Below, piece by piece: positions 17,693 through 25,950 of a DNA stretch of 64,000 nucleotides. The notes beneath the pieces were generated by a model. It had not been told where the DNA came from. It saw nothing but the letters and a program-made list of their open reading frames with translations, and did not search any database. Source of the stretch: VAZQ01 sp963817015 (lineage in GTDB: Bacteria > Pseudomonadota > Alphaproteobacteria > Rhizobiales > Xanthobacteraceae); the NCBI GenBank assembly GCA_963817015.1, contig CAWFMV010000019.1:310001-374000 (forward strand). The letters are read 5' to 3'. Position 1 is the first letter of the stretch, and each line of letters starts with the position of its first letter. Both the position numbers and the translations under genes were made by a program.

Positions 17693-18943
17693 ATGGCCGA
17701 CACCCTCAAGCCGCGCACCGCCAAGGACGTCGAGGAGGCTGTGCAGTGGGCGCTGTCACGTGGTGCCGCGCTCGAGCTTGTCGGCCGTGGGAGCAAGCGC
17801 GCCATCGGGCGCCCGGCGCAGAGTGACCTGACGCTGGATCTCTCCGGCCTCGCCGGCGTCATCCTCTACGAGCCGGAGGAGCTGGTGCTCTCCGCGCAGG
17901 CGGGAACGCCGCTCGACGAGATCGAGGCGCTCATGGCCGCAAAGGGGCAGCACCTTGCCTTCGAGCCGATGGACTATGGGCCGCTGCTCGCTGGCGTGCC
18001 CTCGAGCGCCACCATCGGGGGCGTTCTGGCGGCCAATCTCTGTGGGCCGCGGCGGATTGCGGCCGGTGCGGCGCGCGATCACTTCCTCGGCTTCGAGGCG
18101 GTGTCAGGCCGCGGCGAGTTTTTCAAGTCTGGCGGGCGGGTCGTGAAGAACGTCACCGGCTATGATGTCAGCAAGCTTGTCGCCGGCTCCTGGGGCACGC
18201 TCGCCGCCCTGACCACCGTGACCATCAAGACGCTGCCGCGACCGCAGACCCAGGCGACCGTGGTGGTGTCCGGCCTTGATGATGCCACCGCGGTGCGTGC
18301 CATGGCGGCCGCGATGGCAACCTCCTGCGATGTCTCGGGTGCCGCTCATCTGCCCGCTACGGTGGCGCCGCGCAGCGGGCTTGGCACCGCCGCGGGCCGC
18401 TCGCTCACGGTGTTGCGGCTTGAGGGCGTGGGGCCCTCGGTCGACCACCGCAAGGCTGCGCTGATGGCCGCCATGAAACCGTTTGTGAGGGCGTTCGGCG
18501 CCGTTGAGCTGTGCGATGAGAATGCCTCGCGTGACCTGTGGCGGGCGATCCGCGATGTGAGGCCGTTCGCTGGCGCTGACGTGTCGGCGCGGCCGGTCTG
18601 GCGCGTTGTGACAGCGCCTTCGCGCGGCGCCGAGCTTGTGGGCATGGTCGCGCGCACCGCAGGAGCTGAGGAGCTCGAAACCGAGGTGCTTTACGACTGG
18701 GCTGGTGGGCTCATCTGGGTGATGCTGGCGCCTTCGGATGATGCCGGCGCCGCGCTCATTCGGCGCGCGGTCGATGTCTGCGGCGGACAGGCCACGCTTA
18801 TTCGCGCGCCCGCCGCAACCCGCGCCGCCGTCGACGTGTTTTCTCCACAGGAGCCGGGCCTCGCCAGCCTGACCAAGCGCGTTAAACAGGGGTTCGACCC
18901 GAATGGCGTGCTAAACCCTGGCCGGATGTGGGCGGGGGTGTGA
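17693..18943 (+). CDS. glcE: Glycolate oxidase subunit GlcE (FAD-binding)
   Basis: A 416-residue GlcE. The shorter PCMH FAD domain reads LVGRGSKRAIGRP, LSAQAGTPLDEIEALM, LAGVPSSATIGGVLAANLCGPRRI and GGRVVKNVTGYDVSKLVAGSWGT-like segments, typical of GlcE. The tail LTKRVKQGFDPNGVLNPGRM is the common C-terminal helix of the GlcD/GlcE family. It sits between glcD (6-base gap) and glcF (51-base gap). Confidence 0.93.
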   Translation: MADTLKPRTAKDVEEAVQWALSRGAALELVGRGSKRAIGRPAQSDLTLDLSGLAGVILYEPEELVLSAQAGTPLDEIEALMAAKGQHLAFEPMDYGPLLAGVPSSATIGGVLAANLCGPRRIAAGAARDHFLGFEAVSGRGEFFKSGGRVVKNVTGYDVSKLVAGSWGTLAALTTVTIKTLPRPQTQATVVVSGLDDATAVRAMAAAMATSCDVSGAAHLPATVAPRSGLGTAAGRSLTVLRLEGVGPSVDHRKAALMAAMKPFVRAFGAVELCDENASRDLWRAIRDVRPFAGADVSARPVWRVVTAPSRGAELVGMVARTAGAEELETEVLYDWAGGLIWVMLAPSDDAGAALIRRAVDVCGGQATLIRAPAATRAAVDVFSPQEPGLASLTKRVKQGFDPNGVLNPGRMWAGV

Positions 18944-18994
18944 CCAGGGCACGTGACCTGGGGCATGTGACCAAGGGCAAAAGCCGGAATCGTC

Positions 18995-20311
18995 ATGCAG
19001 ACCCAATTCTCGCTCGCCCAGCTAGCCGACCCGCAGATCGCCGAAGCCGACAAGATCTTGCGCGCCTGTGTTCATTGCGGATTCTGCACCGCCACCTGTC
19101 CAACCTATGTGTTGCTGGGGGACGAGCGCGATTCTCCGCGCGGGCGTATTTATCTCATAAAGGAGATGCTCGAGCGCGATCAGCCGGCAACGGTCGAGGT
19201 GACGACTCACGTTGATCGCTGCCTGTCGTGCCTCTCCTGCATGACCACCTGCCCCTCCGGGGTGCACTACATGCACCTCGTCGATCATGCCCGTCATGTC
19301 ATCGAGGCGACATATCGGCGGCCTTGGCTCGACCGCCTGATGCGAAGCCTGCTGGCCTTTGTGTTGCCGCACAACAACCGGCTGCGTCTGGCGATGCAGC
19401 TTGGCGCGCTCGGCAAGCCTTTTGCAGGGCTTTTGGCGGCGCTGCGGCTGCGGCGCCTCGCCGCTTTGTTGGAGCTCGCGCCCTCGCGCGTGCTGCCGCG
19501 TTCCATTGCTGACAGCCCGCGCGTTTTCCCTGCCGAGGGGCCACGCAAGGGCCGGGTCGCGCTGATGACCGGGTGTGTCACGCCGGTGGTCGGGCCATCG
19601 ATTCTCGATGCGGCGGTGCGGGTGCTCTGCCGCCACGGCATCGAGGTCGTGGTGCCGGAGGGGCAAGCCTGCTGCGGCGGCTTGGTTCATCACATGGGCC
19701 GCAGCGAAGAGGCGCATGCGGCAGTCCGCCACAACGTTGCGGCATGGACGTCGATCACGCCCCCGGTCGACGCCATCCTGGTGACCGCCTCGGGCTGCGG
19801 CACAACCCTGAAGGACTATGGCTTCATGCTGCGCCATGATTCCGTTCACGGGCCGGCGGCAGCCCTTGTTTCAGCGCTTGCAATGGATGTTTGTGAGTAT
19901 CTGGCGCGTGTGGACGTGCTGCCGCAGCGTGCCTCCAACGGCAAGGTTGTTGCCTATCACGCGGCGTGCTCGCTCCAGCATGGTCAGCGAATCATACGCG
20001 AGCCAAAGACACTGCTATCGCGATTGGGCTTCGAGGTGAGAGAGGTGCCGGAGGGCCATTTGTGCTGCGGCTCAGCCGGAACCTACAACATTCTTCATCC
20101 TGATATTGCGAAGATGTTGCGCGCGCGCAAAGTCGGGAATATCGAGAAGATAGAGCCCGACGTGATCGCCGCCGGCAATGTCGGATGCATGAGGCAGATC
20201 GCGACAGGGACGGTGATCCCGATTGTCCACACGGTCGAGCTGATCGATTGGGCGACGGGGGGCCGAGTGCCGCCGGCATTGCAAGGAACGTTCACTCCAG
20301 TGCCGGCATGA
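18995..20311 (+). CDS. glcF: Glycolate oxidase iron-sulfur subunit GlcF
   Basis: A 438-residue protein with two N-terminal [4Fe-4S] motifs, CVHCGFCTATCPTY (about 25-38) and CLSCLSCMTTCPSGVHY (about 76-92). Two CCG (cysteine-rich) domains follow: CCGGLVHHMGRSEEA, and later YHAACSLQHGQRI with CCGSAGTYNI. This is the GlcF arrangement, the electron-transfer subunit passing glycolate electrons to quinone. Last enzyme gene of the glcDEF operon. Confidence 0.94.
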   Translation: MQTQFSLAQLADPQIAEADKILRACVHCGFCTATCPTYVLLGDERDSPRGRIYLIKEMLERDQPATVEVTTHVDRCLSCLSCMTTCPSGVHYMHLVDHARHVIEATYRRPWLDRLMRSLLAFVLPHNNRLRLAMQLGALGKPFAGLLAALRLRRLAALLELAPSRVLPRSIADSPRVFPAEGPRKGRVALMTGCVTPVVGPSILDAAVRVLCRHGIEVVVPEGQACCGGLVHHMGRSEEAHAAVRHNVAAWTSITPPVDAILVTASGCGTTLKDYGFMLRHDSVHGPAAALVSALAMDVCEYLARVDVLPQRASNGKVVAYHAACSLQHGQRIIREPKTLLSRLGFEVREVPEGHLCCGSAGTYNILHPDIAKMLRARKVGNIEKIEPDVIAAGNVGCMRQIATGTVIPIVHTVELIDWATGGRVPPALQGTFTPVPA

Positions 20312-20348
20312 GCGTTGGACCATTGGCCAAACGATCGGGAGGTCGAGC

Positions 20349-20603
20349 ATGGCAAAGAAGGCGAAGAAGTCTAAAGCGAAGGCGAAGAAGGTGAAGAAGG
20401 TCAAGAAGGCGGTTGCCGCGAAGAAGAAGAAGAAGGCGGCTGCCCCGAAGGCGGCTGCCCCGAAGGCTGCGAAGAAGAAGAAGGCTGCTGCCCGCAAGGC
20501 GAAGCCGAAGGCTGCTGCAGCTGCGCCAGCTGCGGCTCCCGCGGCAACCCCGGGGATGCCCTCTTGGATGACGCCTGGCAGCAGCGGCGGCGACGGCTCC
20601 TAA
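20349..20603 (+). CDS. Lys/Ala-rich histone H1-like small protein
   Basis: An 84-residue very basic protein: the first 55 residues are almost only Lys and Ala (KKAKKSKAKAKKVKKVKKA), then an Ala/Pro linker and PGMPSWMTPGSSGGDGS. Composition resembles bacterial H1-like or AlgP-type DNA-binding tails. GGAGG at 20338-20342 precedes the ATG by 6 bases. It lies 37 bases after glcF and could be read from the glc operon. DNA binding is inferred from composition only. Confidence 0.7.
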   Translation: MAKKAKKSKAKAKKVKKVKKAVAAKKKKKAAAPKAAAPKAAKKKKAAARKAKPKAAAAAPAAAPAATPGMPSWMTPGSSGGDGS

Positions 20604-21097
20604 CGAGCAAAGCGCGCCTTCACACGAGCGGCACCCTCGCCGCGCCCGGGCGCGCCCGTCGATCGCCACCTCGCCAGGTCTCTTGAGTCGTCTCTTGAGT
20701 TGTCATCTGGAGCCCTGGTTCGTTTTCCGGCGGGGGGATGGAGCGCAGCGAATGCTGATGCGCTCGCATCGATCTGCAGGCTTGGTCCTGCAGCGTCGCT
20801 GCGCTCCATCGGGACCGTGCTCGACCGGCACGACGCTCGACCCGTAGGATGCTCGACCAGAGCCATGCTTGGCTCAAAGCGCTTGGCGTAACTGCGCTTG
20901 GCCGTGATCGACGCCCGCCAAGACTGATCGATCAAGACTAGAGCAAGGCCTTCCGGGCCCATGGCCCGACAGCGGGCGACGCGCTCCTTGCGGTCTTCGC
21001 CACATTGCATCGGACTGTCTGGCCCAATAGCATCGGGAGTGGCGGCCGCGCGCCGCAAATCTTCCCTGTCACATCCGCCACACAGACGAGGTTTGCC
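20604..21097. other. Intergenic stretch without a recognisable gene
   Basis: About 490 bases. GCTCGACC occurs three times within 20819-20857, and CGCGCCCGGGCGCG near 20642 is self-complementary. A long minus-strand open frame here runs antisense into the next gene and looks like a shadow. The promoter of the next gene should lie in the right-hand part. Confidence 0.5.
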
Positions 21098-22174
21098 ATG
21101 CCGGCGACTTACAACATCCTGATCATGGGCGCGTCCTATGGATCGCTGCTCGCCTCCAAGCTCCTGTTCGGCGGTCATGCCATCACGCTGGTGTGCCTGC
21201 CGGCCGAGGCCGATCTGATCAATGCCGAGGGTTTTCGCGTGCGGCTGCCGGTCAAGGGCCGCAAGGATCCGGTCGAGCTCGACTCGCGCAAGCTGCCGGG
21301 AAAGGTATCGGCGTGCGGGCCCGCCGATGTGAACCCGAAGGACTTCGATCTGATCGGGCTCGCGATGCAGGAGCCGCAATACCGATCTCCTGGGGTGCGC
21401 GAATTGCTCGACGCGGTGGCGAAGTCGCGCGTGCCCTGCATGTCGATCATGAACATGCCGCCGCTACCCTATGTGAAGCGCATCCCGGGCCTGGACTACG
21501 ACGCTCTCAAAGCCGCCTACACCGACCCGACCGTGTGGGACAGCTTCGACCCCGGATGCCTCACATTGTGCAGCCCCGACCCGCAGGCGATTCGCCCGCC
21601 CGAGGAGAAGGTCAACGTGCTGATGGTCACGTTGCCGACCAACTTCAAGGTCGCGCGGTTCGACAGCGACAAGTCGACCGCCATCCTGCGCCAGCTTGAG
21701 CAGGAGATCGACGCGGTGCGCTACGACACGCCCGAAGGCAAGACCGAGCTGCCGGTCAAGCTGCGGGTGCACGATTCGATCTTCGTGCCGCTTGCCAAGT
21801 GGTCGATGCTGCTGGCCGGCAACTATCGCTGCGTGACCAAGGACGGCATGCGGACCGCCCAGGAGGCGGTGCACAGCGACATCGAGACGTCGCGCTCGGT
21901 CTACAATTTCGTGTTCGACCTTTGCGTCAAGCTCGGCGCCAAGCCGGAGGATCTGGTTCCCTTCGAGAAATATGCCGCCGCCGCCCAGAGCCTCACGCGA
22001 CCGGCTTCGGCGGCGCGCGCGCTCAACAATGGCGCCCCCAATATCGAGCGTGCCGACAAGCTGGTGCAGCTGATCGCCAAGCAAAAAGGTCTGAGCCATC
22101 CAGCGATCGACGCCCAGGTGGCGCTGGTCGATGCCCGGCTTGAAGCCAACCGCAAGAAGGCCGCGGCGGCCTGA
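21098..22174 (+). CDS. Ketopantoate reductase-like (ApbA/PanE fold) protein
   Basis: A 358-residue protein starting TYNILIMGASYGSLLASKLLFGGHAITLVCLP, an N-terminal Rossmann fold with a GASYGS variant of the GxGxxG loop, as in ApbA/PanE 2-dehydropantoate reductases. The later half is helical (HSDIETSRSVYNFVFDLCVKLG). The pantoate-binding Lys/Asn positions cannot be assigned confidently, and the enzyme is longer than PanE (about 300). It is probably an NAD(P)-dependent dehydrogenase of unknown substrate. The N-terminus of the longer open frame is not conserved-looking, so ATG 21098 is used. Confidence 0.65.
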   Translation: MPATYNILIMGASYGSLLASKLLFGGHAITLVCLPAEADLINAEGFRVRLPVKGRKDPVELDSRKLPGKVSACGPADVNPKDFDLIGLAMQEPQYRSPGVRELLDAVAKSRVPCMSIMNMPPLPYVKRIPGLDYDALKAAYTDPTVWDSFDPGCLTLCSPDPQAIRPPEEKVNVLMVTLPTNFKVARFDSDKSTAILRQLEQEIDAVRYDTPEGKTELPVKLRVHDSIFVPLAKWSMLLAGNYRCVTKDGMRTAQEAVHSDIETSRSVYNFVFDLCVKLGAKPEDLVPFEKYAAAAQSLTRPASAARALNNGAPNIERADKLVQLIAKQKGLSHPAIDAQVALVDARLEANRKKAAAA

Positions 22175-22179
22175 AGCTC

Positions 22180-22215
22180 CCAAGCAACGTTCCAAGCAAC
22201 GTTCCAAGCAACGTC
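22180..22215 (+). repeat. Three 12-bp tandem repeats
   Basis: CCAAGCAACGTT at 22180-22191 and 22192-22203, then CCAAGCAACGTC at 22204-22215: three units, one terminal mismatch. They begin six bases after the stop of the ApbA-like gene. Confidence 0.9.
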
Positions 22216-22562
22216 CCATGGAAATCGGCGCGGGTGATGCACCAGCTGTGTATTCGCGCCGACAATCTGTTGAATTGTAGATACCGAATCAGCTACGCAA
22301 GGTAGCGGGTGGTATTGCGGTGCGAGTTCGGCGGCTGGGTACCTGGTTTCGTGTGATGGATTTACAACAGCTAGATACTTTCCATCATCAAATCAGGGGA
22401 AACGCCCAAAAATCACGCACTTGCTGACTGTTTCGCCTTGGAGTGTTTCCTCCTCCGTTGTTAGCTTGCGTGCATGAGTTCGGTGACTGGTTGCGATTCG
22501 GCCGTCACTTGGGGTTCAATCGGGCGCCCTCCGGGGGGGCGATTTTAGGGAAGGGGTAGCTG
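22216..22562. other. Upstream region of the porin gene
   Basis: About 350 bases, AT-richer than the flanks, presumably holding the porin promoter and a long leader. CGCCCTCCGGGGGGGCG at 22525-22541 can form a short GC-rich hairpin, and GGGAAGGGGTAGCTG provides a Shine-Dalgarno just before ATG 22563. No ORF or known riboswitch recognised. Confidence 0.5.
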
Positions 22563-23498
22563 ATGAATAAGCTGATGGTGTCTATCGCTGCAGGCCTGCT
22601 CGGCATGGCGACGTCCGCGATGGCGGCCGACATGCCGGTGAAGGCGCCGAAAAAGGCGGCCGAAGTGTCCCCATGGGACATCGCCTTCGGCGGTGCGCTG
22701 ATGTCGGACTATAACTTCCGCGGCATCTCGCAGTCGGATCGTGGCCCCTCGACCACCACCTATATCGAGACCCGCTACAACGTGAATTCAGCCCTGCAAC
22801 TCTATGCTGGCAGCCAATACTGGGCCGTCGATCTGCCGACCCACGCGAGCTGCGAATGCGACTTCTACGCCGGCTTCCGTCCGACGGTTGGTCCGCTCGC
22901 CTTCGATTTCGGCTTCATCTACTACTACTACCCGAAGGAGCGGCAGGTCTTTGACAACGGCGTCGCTGTGACGTTCACTCCCAGCGGTGCCGCATTGACG
23001 CCGGCCAACACCGACTATTATGAAGTCTACGGCAAGGTCACCTGGGACACTATCAAGGACAAGCTCGCGCTGGGCGCGAACTTCTACTACTCGCCGGATT
23101 GGCTCGGCACCGGTGCCTATGGCTTCTACGCGTCAGGCACCGCCAAGGTCACGATGCCGTCGTTCAACTTGGCCACGATTATGGGGATGAAGGAAATCGG
23201 CTGGTCGATCTCTGGCGAAGTTGGCCACTACTCGATTGGCACGACTGATGCGCTCCTTGGCACGGTCAATTTACCTGACTACTGGACCTGGAACGTGGGC
23301 GCCACGTTCACCCAGGGCGTGTTCTCGGTCGACTTCCGCTACTACGACACGGACACCACCAAGCAGGAGTGTTTTGCGCTCACCAGCGACCTGCGTGGCG
23401 GATCTAACGGCACCAGCCCAGGTCAATCCCACTGGTGCAGCCCGACCTTCATCGTCGCGACCAAGTTCGACCTGACGGTTCTGACGAACGTCAAGTAA
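22563..23498 (+). CDS. TorF-family putative porin
   Basis: A 311-residue outer-membrane beta-barrel. Signal peptide MNKLMVSIAAGLLGMATSAMA, short Lys/Pro linker, then the family hallmark FGGALMSDYNFRGISQSDRGP. Alternating aromatic strands follow (FDFGFIYYYYP, WTWNVGATFTQGVFSVDFRYYDTDT). The Cys pair in SCECDFY and the final VATKFDLTVL fit Bradyrhizobiaceae TorF (gcw_chp) proteins. It ends in a Phe-containing C-terminal strand region. Likely a general uptake pore. Followed by a strong terminator, so monocistronic. Confidence 0.88.
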   Translation: MNKLMVSIAAGLLGMATSAMAADMPVKAPKKAAEVSPWDIAFGGALMSDYNFRGISQSDRGPSTTTYIETRYNVNSALQLYAGSQYWAVDLPTHASCECDFYAGFRPTVGPLAFDFGFIYYYYPKERQVFDNGVAVTFTPSGAALTPANTDYYEVYGKVTWDTIKDKLALGANFYYSPDWLGTGAYGFYASGTAKVTMPSFNLATIMGMKEIGWSISGEVGHYSIGTTDALLGTVNLPDYWTWNVGATFTQGVFSVDFRYYDTDTTKQECFALTSDLRGGSNGTSPGQSHWCSPTFIVATKFDLTVLTNVK

Positions 23499-23522
23499 TA
23501 CCCGGACGACACCCTTTCCCGG

Positions 23523-23563
23523 CGGGCGGTGGCTCTGAACGAGCCGCCGCCCGTTTCATTTTT
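23523..23563 (+). terminator. Rho-independent terminator after the porin gene
   Basis: CGGGCGGTGGCTC (23523-23535) pairs with GAGCCGCCGCCCG (23541-23553) through 13 positions with one G-U, loop TGAAC, followed by TTTCATTTTT. Confidence 0.9.
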
Positions 23564-23944
23564 GCGATGGTTCGCGCCTGGTCCAACTGTACAAGATCAG
23601 GAATGAGGAGGCCGGAGAGTGCTCAATCCGAGTGCGCCGGCGTTTCGGGTTTTCACGCTCGCTTTGACTTTGAGATCGGCGCGGCTTTGCCTTCGTCCAT
23701 TTGGGGGACGAGTTGGGCGCCCGCCGTGTGTACGGTAAATTACTGATAAGGCGTGGAAATATCAGGGCTGGCGCGGCTGCCCCCCGCGACCAAAGGAGAA
23801 CTTGTGCAATCCCCGGGCGTCTGCTCATACTATCTGCAAGGCCTGCTGGAATACCGGGCCGCAATGCCGGTTAATAAAGCTAAGAACCAGAAGCGGCTCG
23901 GCTAAACGCCGGCAAACCGTTCCTCGAACGCCTGGGAGGGCGAA
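23564..23944. other. Leader region of the TRAP operon
   Basis: About 380 bases between the porin terminator and the TRAP receptor gene. It must hold the TRAP promoter; GGGAGGGCGAA supplies the Shine-Dalgarno before ATG 23945. No other gene or known element recognised. Confidence 0.5.
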
Positions 23945-25093
23945 ATGTCAGTCGAGAAAGCTGAAGCGTCTAAAACTGTCTCCAACATCACATCGAAGAA
24001 AGCCTCACGGCGCAAGTTCCTGCTTGCAGCTGGCGCGACCGGTGCGGCCACAATAGCGATGCCGCAGGTCTCGCGCGCGCAGACCATCACCTGGAAATAT
24101 CAGTCCACCTGGCCGACCAAGGACATCTTCCACGAAGATGCCGTCGACTATGCCAAAAAAGTCAACGAAATGTCGGGCGGCCGCCTGAAGCTCGACGTGC
24201 TCGCGGCTGGCGCGGTCGTGCCCGCGTTCCAGATGGCGGATGCGGTGCATTCGGGCATCCTCGAGGCAGGCCATGGCGTCTGCGCCTACTGGTACGGCAA
24301 ACACAAGGCCTATTCGCTGTTTGGCACTCCGCCGTCATTCGGTTGGGATGCCACCAGCTTCCTCGCCTGGTTCTACGCTGGCGGCGGCGAGGCGCTCTAC
24401 AAGGAGCTCGTCAACAACACCCTCAAGCTCAACTTGGTCGGCTTCCTCTACTTCCCGATGCCGACCCAGCCGCTCGGCTGGTTCAAGAAAGAAATCAAAT
24501 CCGGCGACGACTTCAAAGGCATGAAATACCGGACCGTCGGGCTTTCGGCCGATGTGTTCAAAGAGATGGGTGCATCGGTGACCATCCTGGCGGGTGGTGA
24601 GATCGTGCCGGCCATGGACCGCGGGCTGCTCGACGCGGCCGAGTTCAACAACCCGTCCTCCGATATCCTGCTCGGATTCCCGGACGTGTCGAAGTTCTAC
24701 ATGATGGGCAGCCATCATCAGCAGATGGAAGCCTTCGAAGTCATCTTCAACAAGCAGAAGTTCGACGCGCTCGCGCCCGAGCTGAAGGCGATCCTGCGCA
24801 ATGCGGCGCACGCGGCGTCGGCCGACCAAATCTACACGGCTTATGACCGCTACTCGAAGGACCTCGAGGAGATCAGGAAGCGCAACGTCAACGTCATCCA
24901 CACCAGCGAAGCCGTGCTGAACGCACAGCTTGCGGCCTGGGACAAGGTGATTGCTGAGCAGTCGAAGGAGCCGTTCTTCAAGAAGGTGATCGACTCACAG
25001 AAGGCTTGGGTCAAACGCACCCAGCCATATCTGACCGTCAACAACCTGAGCTCCGGCGAGCTCGCGGCCGCCTACAAGCACTTTTTCGGCTGA
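23945..25093 (+). CDS. TRAP transporter periplasmic substrate-binding protein (DctP/TakP-like)
   Basis: A 382-residue Tat substrate: SRRKFLLAAGATG at residues 21-33, cleavage probably after VSRAQ (46). The mature protein starts TITWKYQSTWPTKD and has YWYGKHKAY, GMKYRTVGLSADVFKEMGA and GGEIVPAMDRGLLDAAEFNNPSSD. The conserved Arg that salt-bridges carboxylates in TRAP receptors is in KYRTVG. Features resemble the TakP / 2-oxoacid branch (WxxWPTKD, GSHHQQMEA), so an oxo- or hydroxy-acid ligand is likely. It captures ligand for the DctQ and DctM subunits downstream. A strong hairpin separates it from dctQ. Confidence 0.9.
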   Translation: MSVEKAEASKTVSNITSKKASRRKFLLAAGATGAATIAMPQVSRAQTITWKYQSTWPTKDIFHEDAVDYAKKVNEMSGGRLKLDVLAAGAVVPAFQMADAVHSGILEAGHGVCAYWYGKHKAYSLFGTPPSFGWDATSFLAWFYAGGGEALYKELVNNTLKLNLVGFLYFPMPTQPLGWFKKEIKSGDDFKGMKYRTVGLSADVFKEMGASVTILAGGEIVPAMDRGLLDAAEFNNPSSDILLGFPDVSKFYMMGSHHQQMEAFEVIFNKQKFDALAPELKAILRNAAHAASADQIYTAYDRYSKDLEEIRKRNVNVIHTSEAVLNAQLAAWDKVIAEQSKEPFFKKVIDSQKAWVKRTQPYLTVNNLSSGELAAAYKHFFG

Positions 25094-25102
25094 CCGCAAA
25101 CT

Positions 25103-25138
25103 GAGAGCGCCGCGCGAGGGGCTCGCGCGGCGGCTCTC
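25103..25138 (+). promoter_or_regulatory. Intercistronic hairpin between TRAP receptor and permease genes
   Basis: GAGAGCGCCGCGCGAG (25103-25118) pairs with CTCGCGCGGCGGCTCTC (25122-25138), about 16 bp with one bulged base and a 3-base loop. No T run follows, so it is not a classical terminator. It may protect the receptor mRNA end or reduce read-through, giving more receptor than permease. Confidence 0.7.
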
Positions 25139-25182
25139 ATCAGCTTGCTCGCTGGCAAGCCGGGTCGGGGGACCCGCTCACC

Positions 25183-25950
25183 ATGCTCGATGCTTTGTTC
25201 GATCCGCTCTTTAACCTGATCGGGGGCGCCAAGCAGCTCCCGCTCTATCTGTTCCTTCTGCCGATCCCGATTCTGCTCTGGCTGTTCTGGGCCGAGTTCC
25301 ACGCTGCCACCGGCCGTGATACGCCGGCCGGCGAGCGTGTGGTTCACCTTGTCGACGGCCTGAACTCGGCGATTGGCAAGACTTATGGCTGGTCCATCCT
25401 CATCCTGACGTTCACGACCAGCTACGAGGTCTTCGCCCGCTACATTTTCGGGGCGCCGACCGAGTGGGCGTTCGATGCGAGCTACATGCTCTACGGCACG
25501 CTGTTCATGATGGCCGGCGCCTATGCGCTCGCCCGCAACGCGCATGTGCGCGGCGACTTCATCTACCGGGCCTGGTCGCCGCGCCGTCAGGCGATGATGG
25601 ACCTCGTGCTCTATGTCCTCTTCTTCTTCCCCGGCATGCTCGCGTTCGTGTACGCGGGCTTTGGATTTGCCGAGCTGTCGCGGCGCATGAACGAGCATTC
25701 CTCTGCCAGCCCCAACGGCCCCATCGTGTGGCCGTTCAAGTGGATGATCGTGTTCGTCGGCATCATGATGGTGATCCAGGGCGCCGTTGAAGTCGTCCGC
25801 TGCATCATGTGCATCCGCACCGGCGAGTGGCCCCCGCGTCTGCATGACGTCGAGGAGCTTGAGAAGGTCATGCTGGAGGATGCCGAGAAGAAGAAGCAGG
25901 CCGAAATGACCGCGGCCGAGGACAGCGGGCTGCGGAGGGGAGACGTCTGA
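25183..25950 (+). CDS. TRAP transporter small permease (DctQ)
   Basis: A 255-residue membrane protein with four main hydrophobic segments: PLYLFLLPIPILLWLFW near residues 20-40, then WSILILTFTTSYEVFARYIFG (canonical DctQ E-x-x-x-RY-x-F), AGAYALARNAHVRGDF, DLVLYVLFFFPGMLAFV and WMIVFVGIMMVIQGAVEVVRC. The C-terminus is charged and cytoplasmic. Its TGA overlaps the ATG of dctM (25947-25952), so the two are translationally coupled. It bridges the receptor and DctM. Confidence 0.9.
   Translation: MLDALFDPLFNLIGGAKQLPLYLFLLPIPILLWLFWAEFHAATGRDTPAGERVVHLVDGLNSAIGKTYGWSILILTFTTSYEVFARYIFGAPTEWAFDASYMLYGTLFMMAGAYALARNAHVRGDFIYRAWSPRRQAMMDLVLYVLFFFPGMLAFVYAGFGFAELSRRMNEHSSASPNGPIVWPFKWMIVFVGIMMVIQGAVEVVRCIMCIRTGEWPPRLHDVEELEKVMLEDAEKKKQAEMTAAEDSGLRRGDV

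Noticed and set aside
20600..21379. A 259-codon minus-strand frame
   Set aside because: Runs antisense to the start of the ApbA-like gene, no recognisable domain; a composition artefact.
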